Source of the DNA: JACKCP01 sp034007295
Lineage (GTDB): Bacteria; Desulfobacterota; Desulfobacteria; Desulfobacterales; JACKCP01
Assembly (NCBI GenBank): GCA_034007295.1
Contig: JAVERC010000053.1
Span: 1-21,303, forward strand
Direction: 5' to 3'
Length of the DNA stretch: 21,303 nucleotides
In this document: in pieces, positions 15,520 through 21,303 of the stretch
Position numbering within the stretch: the stretch's first letter is position 1
Layout: each line of letters begins with the position of its first letter
The notes under the pieces: model-generated
What the model was told of the DNA's origin: nothing
Seen by the model: the letters and a program-made list of their open reading frames with translations, nothing else
Databases searched by the model: none
Made by a program: the position numbers and the translations under genes

Positions 15520-15557
15520 AAATATTTTTTCAGGGCATCTATTTATTAGGTGTCCTG

Positions 15558-15709
15558 ATAATTAGTTCTGAACGAAAACGGCCTTTTTTGTCCATTCTTA
15601 AGCCAGATTCAAAATTTAATCATCAAAATACTCAATGTATCCTAAAGGTTAAATTTTTCATCTTCCTTGAATGAAGCAAAATTCTCGTTTTCGGCCAATC
15701 ACTGATTAA
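15558..15709 (-). repeat. Palindromic intergenic repeat, copy D (long, best preserved)
   Basis: Read on the minus strand, it runs from AATCAGTGATTGGCCG to GTTCAGAACTAATTAT. The two arms mirror each other over nearly their whole length: CGAAAACG at both ends, CATTC, AGAT and AAAATTTAA inside. They meet at the core ATACATTGAGTAT. The left arm matches copy B almost exactly, and the core matches copies E and F. Confidence 0.8.
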
Positions 15710-15976
15710 AAATAATTTTTTTATTTTTTAAAAATGTACTTAGCGGCTAGCCGAAAAATTGGAACAAAAGTGATCGTTTTATATTTTTAAATTAATAAAT
15801 TGCAATAAATTAAACATATTATATTTAAGATATAAAACCCTGTGAGTTTTTAAATTTGCATCTATACATTAAATTGCATCACGCATAACACAGTTATAGC
15901 CTGATTTAATTTAAAGTTATATTATGCAAAATTGAAAAGCACTCGATAATGTTTGAGTTCAACTAAAAAATAAACC

Positions 15977-16007
15977 TTGCACATATCACATATTACCTGT
16001 CTATAAT
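15977..16007 (+). promoter_or_regulatory. Candidate promoter of the binding-protein gene
   Basis: TTGCAC (15977-15982) and a consensus TATAAT (16002-16007) are 19 bp apart, longer than ideal. Transcription would begin near 16014, giving a leader of about 60 nt to the ATG at 16076. Confidence 0.4.
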
Positions 16008-16075
16008 TTGGTGCTATTGCAAAGATTAAATTAAATCAATTAGTTCAGGCAGGCAATTACAAAAAAGGAACAGAT

Positions 16076-17139
16076 ATGAAAACTCTTTTTGTTTCTTTAA
16101 TTTTTTTATTCTGTTTTTTAAATATTGCTTATGCGTCTTCTAAAGACATAAGTATCTTTGTTGTTCACAGTTACCAAAAAGGCCAGGGCTGCGGAGCTGT
16201 TTCGGAAAAAGAAATGGTTTATTATCTAAATAAAAAATTTGGATCAAAAATAACTATATTTATCACTACATGGATTCCCTTGGGAAAGATTTGAGTAATG
16301 AATATTGCGAAGAACAAAAACTTTTGGTTTTAAGAAATTTAAATGAATTTGACCCAGATATTGTAATTCTTTTTGATGATTTGTCCTGCAAATTAATGAT
16401 TCCTCTTCTTGTAAACACTAAATATAAGGTAGTATTTGGGGGTATGAATCTTCCACCTGAAAATTATGATGAAAAATTTAAATTTATGAATTCAAGACAA
16501 AAACCAGGCTTTAATATTACAGGGGTTACAGAAGAAGTTGACTATACAAAGGCATTAATGGTTTTAAAGGAAATTATACCTGATAAAAAAAATATGGTTA
16601 TCGTGAGTTCTTCAGGCATGGATTTTATATCTGATGTTCTTGAAAATTTTAAGAATAAAATGAAAAATGAAAATCAAAAATTTCCATTTAAGCTGATTGA
16701 TACAATTTATGTGAATAATTTTAATGAGTTTAAAGATCAGATTATTAGATTACAAAAAGATGACAATGTTGATGTGATTTTTGTATTTACTTTAATGGCT
16801 CTTAAAGATGAATCAGGCAAAGTAGTTTCGGTAAAAGACGGAATTAAATGGGTAGTCAAAAATCAGTTAAAACCAGGGCTTTCATGGCTTAACTCTTGGA
16901 TTGAGCTTGGACATTTATGTGGAGCATGCGTAGATTTGCAGGAGTGCGGAGTTCAAATGGGCAAAATTGTTGAAAGAGTTTTAAACGGAGAAAATCCTGG
17001 CGATATTTCTATTGAAAATCCTGATAACCATTTTATAGCTCTTAACCTTGAAAGAGCTAGAATTTTAAATTTAAAAATTCCATTTCACGTTTTTGAAGGA
17101 GCTCAGATTGTATATGAAAAGGCTGGGGCTTTGTATTAA
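16076..17139 (+). CDS. Periplasmic substrate-binding protein (ABC_sub_bind-like), interrupted by an apparent one-base frameshift
   Basis: The ATG at 16076 (AAGGA upstream) begins a signal peptide cleaved near residue 20 (AYA/S) and the first strand IFVVHSYQKG. This frame stops at 16294, and the conserved reading continues in the -1 frame (YHYMDSLGKD and onward) to 17139. The switch lies at about 16256-16267. Adding one T in the TTT at 16259-16261 gives an unbroken 354-aa protein of normal family length. Family features include NITGVTEEVDY, the GADVIF-like stretch VDVIFVF, and a C-terminal GKIVERVLNGENPGDI...NLERARILNLKIP. The product is unusually Cys-rich, with LCGACVDLQEC at 16918-16947. No permease or ATPase follows; the next gene is a hybrid kinase, so a sensing role is likely. 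The break may be an error or a real pseudogene. Confidence 0.75.
16256..16267 (+). other. Frameshift site in the binding-protein gene
   Basis: Upstream coding uses the 16076 frame (KITIFI) and downstream coding uses the -1 frame (YHYMDSLG). One extra T in 16259-16261 would read KITIFYHYMDSLG. There is no long homopolymer or obvious slippery heptamer here, so programmed shifting is unlikely. Confidence 0.65.
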
Positions 17140-17284
17140 AAAATATCTGTATTTTTTTAAATTATTATTATAATTGCTATCATAATAATGATAATTACTG
17201 CACATGATGAATATTTATAAAAAATTATAAGAATTTTTTTATTATTATGTAATTGCTTTCTTTAATTTGGGTTAAACGGCTGCT

Positions 17285-17432
17285 GCATTCTTTTTGAGCC
17301 TTATTTTTGTTTAAGCTTTGATGCAGAAGATAAAAATTTTAACCTTTAGGATACTTGAGTATTTTATGGCTTAAATTTTTGTGTATGATGCAAAAAATAG
17401 TCAAAACTAGTTTTTGTTCAGCAATTACCTAA
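17285..17432 (+). repeat. Palindromic intergenic repeat, copy E (long, left end diverged)
   Basis: The core AATTTTAACCTTTAGGATAC followed by TTGAGTATTTT matches copies D and F, and contains the perfect dyad ATACT-TG-AGTAT. The right end CTAGTTTTTGTTCAGCAATTA matches the right end of copy C. The outer left arm is poorly conserved. Confidence 0.65.
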
Positions 17433-17463
17433 TACTTCATTTTTTTGTTTTTAATTTTTCAAT

Positions 17464-17492
17464 TTGATTTTTATGAAGTCAGTTTGTAAATT
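17464..17492 (+). promoter_or_regulatory. Candidate promoter of the hybrid kinase gene
   Basis: TTGATT and TAAATT are 17 bp apart, each matching 4 of 6 consensus bases, about 40 bp before the ATG at 17533. The surrounding sequence is very AT-rich, so this is only a candidate. Confidence 0.3.
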
Positions 17493-17532
17493 AGAAGAAA
17501 AGTTTCGATTTAACAGTTTTTAGGATTTTTTA

Positions 17533-20500
17533 ATGAAAAAAAGGCTTTTTTATACATTCAGGTCAAAACTTTTTATATATACACTTATTATTTTCATGAT
17601 ACCGGTTTTTATTGCAACCTTTACTTCTGTAACTCTTTTTAAAAAGCAAATAAAAACTCTTATAGAAAATGAATTAAAATCTGATCTTGAAAGAGTATCA
17701 CTAAATTTTGATAATTGGAAAAATCGTCTTTATTATCAGATTAAATCAATTACTTTAGACAATACCTGCAAAACAACTCTTAAACTTGAAATAAACGAAC
17801 AATTAAATGATTTTATGGAAAGGCACAGAAAAGAGTATAAGCTTGATTATCTAGCAGCCTTTAACTTGCGTGGAGAACTAGTTTCTTATTCCGGGTTTCA
17901 ACTAAAATTTAAAAAAAATGCCCTTCAATGGATTGAATCAACAGATACATATTCATATCCAACTAACAAGCCTTTTTATGAATATTTGTTTTCTTTCGAT
18001 AATCCTTTAGAACATGTTTTTATAGAATCTGTTCAACCAGTTTTTGTAAGAGATGAAAAAGTCGGTTATGTTGCCGGAGGCTATAATCTTTCTTCAAAGG
18101 ATTCTTTTTTTCAGGATATTTATAGAAATTTTAAAAATAATATTTTTGCAGTATTAATTAAAAATAAAGTAGTTTGTTTTGTTTCTAATGATAATGATTT
18201 AGAAGGTTTTTACCCAAAATATCTTGAATTGAATGACAAGGATTCTTCAAATTATTTAACCATTAACGGGCATAAGTTCAGTCTTGTTTTTGTAGATTTG
18301 AAAGATAAAAATGAAAATTCGGTTTGCAAGGTTATTATCGCCTCTTCTCTGAAACGAATGGAGGTTATGATGGCTGAAACAAGAAATAGAATTGCACTTT
18401 TTTCTTGTTTAGGAATTTTGGTTGCACTCTTTTTTACAGCACGACTATCTAGAAAAATATCCCTCCCAGTAAGAAATGTAGTCAAGGGCATGACTTTTGC
18501 CTCAAGAGGCAATTTTGAATACAGGGTCGAAGACTTGAATTCAAACGATGAACTTTCCAAGCTTGCCAGAGGCTTTAACTCAATGGCTGAAACTCTTTAC
18601 AGAAGAGAAAAGGAAATTCAGATAGAAAAGGAAAGGGCTCTTCAATCCAGCAGGCTTAAAACAGAATTCCTTGCAAATATGAGTCATGAAATAAGAACTC
18701 CCATGAACGGTATTATTGGCATGTCAAGCCTTCTTCTTGACACTAATATAACTGAAGAACAAAGAGAATATGCTGAAACAATAAAAAGCAGTGCAGATTC
18801 TTTACTTGCAATAATTAACGATGTACTAGATTTTTCAAAGATTGAAGCGAAAAAATTAGAATTTGAAATTATTGATTTTAATTTACGTTCAATTATTGAG
18901 GAAGTGAGCGATCTTCTTGCATTCAAAGCAGAAGAAAAAAGTCTTGAGTTTGTATGCATGTGTGAACCTGATGTTCCAATGATTTTACAGGGAGATCCAG
19001 GGAGATTAAGACAGGTAATTATTAATCTTGTAGGAAATGCTGTAAAATTTACAGACAGTGGTGAAGTAACCTTAGGAGTTTACAAAGTTTATCAGCAAAA
19101 CAATAAGGTAAAGCTTAAATTTGTAATAAAAGATACAGGCAGAGGAATTGCTGATTCTAGAAAAAAAGAACTTTTCAATCCTTTTGTTCAGGGTGATGGC
19201 TCAACAACAAGAAAATATGGCGGGACAGGGCTTGGACTTGCAATTTCAAAACAGCTGGCTGAAATGATGAGTGGTGAAATTGGTTTTGAAAGTAAGGAAG
19301 GGCAGGGCACTACTTTTTGGTTTACTTCAGTTTTTGGAATTGATGAGAATAAAAATTTTTCAGCTCCTTTAAAAATTTCAGAGTCATGTGCTTCTGATGT
19401 CAAAATTCTTATTGTTGATGATCATGAAATAAATAGAAGGCATCTTGAAATTATACTTGAAAGCTGGGGGTTTGATTATGAATCTGCTGAAAACAGCAAT
19501 CAGGGAATTATAAAACTTCTTGAAGCTTATAAGGCTAAAAAATCATTTAATATAGGCATTATTGATTATAGAATGCCAAAAATGAGCGGTGAAAGATTTG
19601 CTTCAATTTTACGAGCAGATGATAGATTTAATGATTTTAAAATGATTTTCATGTCTTTTATGAAAGATAGAAGATATTTTTTTGATTCAAATAAAAAATT
19701 TGACTGTTTTCTTCCAAAACCAGTGAAACCTTCTCAGCTTTACAATCTTATTGTGAATCTTTTGGATGGTAAAAGATCTGGCTGCAATTTTAGGCAGCAG
19801 GGTACTAATTTGAATGATTATTTTTTTGCTGATGGCGATAAATACAGGATTTTAGTAGTTGAAGACAATATTACAAATCAAAAGGTTGCTCTTAGAATTT
19901 TAGAAAAATTGGGCCTTAAGGCAGAAGCTGCTGCAAATGGAATTGAGGCATTGAATGCAGTTGAAAACAGACCTTTTGACTTAATCCTTATGGATGTGCA
20001 GATGCCTGAAATGGATGGCCTTGAAGCGTCAAGGATGATAAGAGCAAAAGAGGCAAGCTGTAATTTTCAATCAAAAAAATTCAGGGTACCGATAATTGCT
20101 ATGACTGCTGATGCTCTTAAGGGTGATAATGAAAAATGCTTTTCATCAGGAATGGACGATTATCTTGCAAAACCTGTTAATCCTTCTGATCTTGCAGAAA
20201 AAATTTCAAAATGGCTTAAAATATCCCATTCAAAAGTTTTGGAGTGCAGCAGCCAGAAAGACTTAACAAAAAATTATTTTTTTGATTTTGAAAAGCTTTT
20301 ATCCAGGGTGATGGGAGATGAAAAGGATGCAAGAGAACTAATTATAATTTTTACTGAAAATTTAAAAAGACTTTTAAAAGAATTTCAAAAAGGAATTAAT
20401 GATTTTGATTTTGCTCAAATTGATGAAGTTGCTCATTCTGTCAAAGGAGCTGCGGCAAATATGTGTGCAGATAATCTTTCAAAAAAAGCTGCTTATATTC

Positions 20501-20613
20501 AAGAGAAAACAAAATTATTAGATATTGATATTATTAACTGTGAGTTTGAAGATTTAAAACAGATTTCAGTACAAACAGAAAATGAAATGCTTAAGGCTTT
20601 AAAATCAAATTAG
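17533..20613 (+). CDS. Membrane hybrid histidine kinase with two receivers and a C-terminal Hpt domain
   Basis: This 1026-aa sensor kinase sits in the inner membrane. TM1 is at about residues 12-35. An extracytoplasmic sensor of about 250 residues follows (Cache-like by size and layout; not confirmed), then TM2 at about 287-304 and HAMP at about 305-360. HisKA has FLANMSHEIRTPMNG (His385). HATPase_c has Asn502 in the N box, DTGRGI (Asp534) and GGTGLGLAIS. Receiver 1 starts near 624 (Asp629/630, phospho-acceptor Asp678 in IIDYRMP, Lys in PKPVK). Receiver 2 starts near 772 (Asp821, Lys880). The Hpt domain has AHSVKGAAANM (His968). The full phosphorelay could run His385-Asp678/821-His968 to an unlinked response regulator, since none is present here. 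The order matches BarA-type kinases. The preceding binding protein may deliver the ligand. AGGA lies 8 nt before the ATG. Confidence 0.9.
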   Translation: MKKRLFYTFRSKLFIYTLIIFMIPVFIATFTSVTLFKKQIKTLIENELKSDLERVSLNFDNWKNRLYYQIKSITLDNTCKTTLKLEINEQLNDFMERHRKEYKLDYLAAFNLRGELVSYSGFQLKFKKNALQWIESTDTYSYPTNKPFYEYLFSFDNPLEHVFIESVQPVFVRDEKVGYVAGGYNLSSKDSFFQDIYRNFKNNIFAVLIKNKVVCFVSNDNDLEGFYPKYLELNDKDSSNYLTINGHKFSLVFVDLKDKNENSVCKVIIASSLKRMEVMMAETRNRIALFSCLGILVALFFTARLSRKISLPVRNVVKGMTFASRGNFEYRVEDLNSNDELSKLARGFNSMAETLYRREKEIQIEKERALQSSRLKTEFLANMSHEIRTPMNGIIGMSSLLLDTNITEEQREYAETIKSSADSLLAIINDVLDFSKIEAKKLEFEIIDFNLRSIIEEVSDLLAFKAEEKSLEFVCMCEPDVPMILQGDPGRLRQVIINLVGNAVKFTDSGEVTLGVYKVYQQNNKVKLKFVIKDTGRGIADSRKKELFNPFVQGDGSTTRKYGGTGLGLAISKQLAEMMSGEIGFESKEGQGTTFWFTSVFGIDENKNFSAPLKISESCASDVKILIVDDHEINRRHLEIILESWGFDYESAENSNQGIIKLLEAYKAKKSFNIGIIDYRMPKMSGERFASILRADDRFNDFKMIFMSFMKDRRYFFDSNKKFDCFLPKPVKPSQLYNLIVNLLDGKRSGCNFRQQGTNLNDYFFADGDKYRILVVEDNITNQKVALRILEKLGLKAEAAANGIEALNAVENRPFDLILMDVQMPEMDGLEASRMIRAKEASCNFQSKKFRVPIIAMTADALKGDNEKCFSSGMDDYLAKPVNPSDLAEKISKWLKISHSKVLECSSQKDLTKNYFFDFEKLLSRVMGDEKDARELIIIFTENLKRLLKEFQKGINDFDFAQIDEVAHSVKGAAANMCADNLSKKAAYIQEKTKLLDIDIINCEFEDLKQISVQTENEMLKALKSN

Positions 20614-20926
20614 CTAAAAACTAAAAAAAATTTATTGGTTTAATTGATGAAATGTAAGCAGCCTTTAGTGTATAGATTTTTTTAGAATTCAACAGTTTGG
20701 AATTGTCACAGAAAAGGATATAAAATACATATTATTTTTAAAATTAAATAGTTATTGATCGAAAGCTGGACTTTTTTGTTCCTTTACGGAATGAAAAATT
20801 TAATCTTTAGTATACATTGTGTATTCAGTGAATTAAATTTTAAATCTGACTTTAGAATATGTAAAAAAGGACTTTTAGATAAAACTATTTAAAGACATAA
20901 TCTGTTAATCTTCAATACTGATACTT
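20614..20926. other. Intergenic region between the hybrid kinase and the partial gene at the right edge
   Basis: This region lies between two convergent genes. It holds the well-preserved repeat copy F (20746-20890) and AT-rich flanks. No intrinsic terminator with a T run was found for either gene, so the palindromic repeat may itself provide the transcript ends. Confidence 0.5.
20746..20890 (+). repeat. Palindromic intergenic repeat, copy F (long)
   Basis: This is a 145-bp copy with perfect 8-bp ends AAATAGTT and AACTATTT. Inside, ATGAAAAATTTAATC on the left mirrors GAATTAAATTTTAAAT on the right. The core is the perfect dyad ATACA-TTG-TGTAT. The inner sequence aligns base by base with copy D. 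Confidence 0.8.
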
Positions 20927-21303
20927 TCAGCTTTGGTCAGGCCATAACTTATTTTTCTGCCTTCTGAGTTTTTTCTTGTTTTTCTGCCATGACAAATTGT
21001 TTGATAAATTTTTAGATTCAGGAAAAATATCTTCTATACTTATTTGGAAAGTTCCGCCTGGGTTGAATTTTTTTTCGTCAACAGCTTTTTTAGTTTTAAT
21101 TTTTAAAGCAGTTTTTTCAAGAGAAGGTCCCTTAAACATTTGTGGCTCAAGATAGCTTGTCAAAAAAATATTATCTGTGAATTTTTCAAATTCAATTCCT
21201 TTTGACAGAGCAATTTTTGTGCTGACAAACAAAAGAACAGGGTTTTGGTCTATTCTTTTACCTTTTATAATTGCAGATTCCTTATTTGAAAAAAGAATAA
21301 TTT
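20927..21303 (-). CDS. Unrecognised protein, C-terminal part (gene runs off the right edge)
   Basis: The frame is open from the window edge to a TGA at 20927-20929, giving at least 125 residues of the C-terminal part. The true start lies beyond the window; the TTG at 21230-21232 is internal. The visible part is soluble-looking and mixed alpha/beta in character (LLFVSTKIALSKGIEF, then NPGGTFQISIEDIFP). It ends in a very basic, Lys/Arg/Gln-rich tail (WQKNKKKLRRQKNK). I see no motif that assigns a family. Codon use and AT content match the neighbours. It converges on the hybrid kinase gene. Confidence 0.6.
   Translation of the reverse strand, partial: IILFSNKESAIIKGKRIDQNPVLLFVSTKIALSKGIEFEKFTDNIFLTSYLEPQMFKGPSLEKTALKIKTKKAVDEKKFNPGGTFQISIEDIFPESKNLSNNLSWQKNKKKLRRQKNKLWPDQS

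Larger units (their letters stand above)
15520..16075. other. Intergenic region between DUF3141 and the binding-protein gene
   Basis: These 556 bp hold a weak hairpin without a T run (15531-15557), the long repeat copy D (15558-15709), an AT-rich stretch, and a candidate promoter (15977-16007). A partial echo of the repeat end, GGCTAGCCGAAAAATTGG, lies near 15745. Two spaced copies of AAAT(T)TGCATC lie near 15853 and 15871. No open reading frame of convincing quality was seen on either strand. Confidence 0.6.
17140..17532. other. Intergenic region between the binding-protein and hybrid-kinase genes
   Basis: These 393 bp hold AT-rich sequence with a weak A/T-only hairpin near 17217-17238, repeat copy E (about 17285-17432), a 7-bp inverted repeat ACTTCAT/ATGAAGT (17434-17440 and 17473-17479), and a candidate promoter (TTGATT 17464-17469, 17-bp spacer, TAAATT 17487-17492). 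No gene is seen. Confidence 0.5.

Noticed and set aside
15531..15557. Terminator after the DUF3141 gene
   Set aside because: A 9-bp stem with two G-T pairs forms, but no T run follows on the plus strand and none on the minus strand. It may be a hairpin but is not a standard intrinsic terminator.
16002..16020. Sigma54 (-24/-12) promoter before the binding-protein gene
   Set aside because: TTTGGTGCTATTGC contains GG and GC, but they are 7 bp apart rather than 10.
16270..17139. Separate gene starting at the ATG at 16270
   Set aside because: That ATG is the Met of the conserved YMD motif inside a binding protein. There is no ribosome binding site, and the missing N-terminus lies just upstream in another frame, so a frameshift explains it better.
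17217..17238. Terminator after the binding-protein gene
   Set aside because: The stem is made only of A-T pairs in a very AT-rich region and would be weak; chance formation is likely.

Overview
The window reads as accessory and metabolic DNA from an AT-rich, Gram-negative anaerobe. A TonB-dependent receptor shows an outer membrane. A ChuW/HutW-type radical SAM enzyme (oxygen-independent heme breakdown), a DUF3141 protein, and a binding-protein/hybrid-kinase pair fit a low-GC sulfate-reducer-like member of Desulfobacterota. That placement is an inference: there is no rRNA or marker gene here.

Positions 1-9543 look like an anaerobic heme/iron acquisition region. In order: a TonB-dependent receptor; a radical SAM heme-opening enzyme (hutW); a three-part ECF importer (S component, EcfT carrying an apparent one-base frameshift, fused double-ATPase EcfA); a flavodoxin resembling those reported to reduce anaerobilin; a convergent DtxR-family regulator; and a divergent ABC exporter-type half transporter. 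The receptor promoter and the hutW promoter share the same -35 region, and each carries a near-identical dyad (AAAGTTTGA-N4-TCAAACTTT) just after the -10 box. The two units are therefore probably switched by one repressor.

Positions 9640-12179 (minus strand) hold a cysQ-like PAP phosphatase followed by a sulfate adenylyltransferase/APS kinase fusion. The kinase half is intact. The adenylyltransferase half has lost signature residues, so the pair probably serves PAPS/PAP turnover rather than sulfate reduction.

Positions 12373-15519 hold a MinD/FlhG-like ATPase and a DUF3141 protein (PhaC-like alpha/beta hydrolase plus TerB-like tail). Positions 16076-20613 hold a periplasmic binding protein with a second apparent one-base frameshift, then a large hybrid histidine kinase (two TM segments, HAMP, HisKA, HATPase, two receivers, Hpt). 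A partial, unrecognised minus-strand gene runs off the right edge.

Most transcription-unit boundaries contain a copy of one ~145-150 bp, nearly fully palindromic repeat. There are six copies (four long, one half, one minimal), all intergenic. It resembles ERIC or MITE elements in design, and I do not recognise it as a named family.
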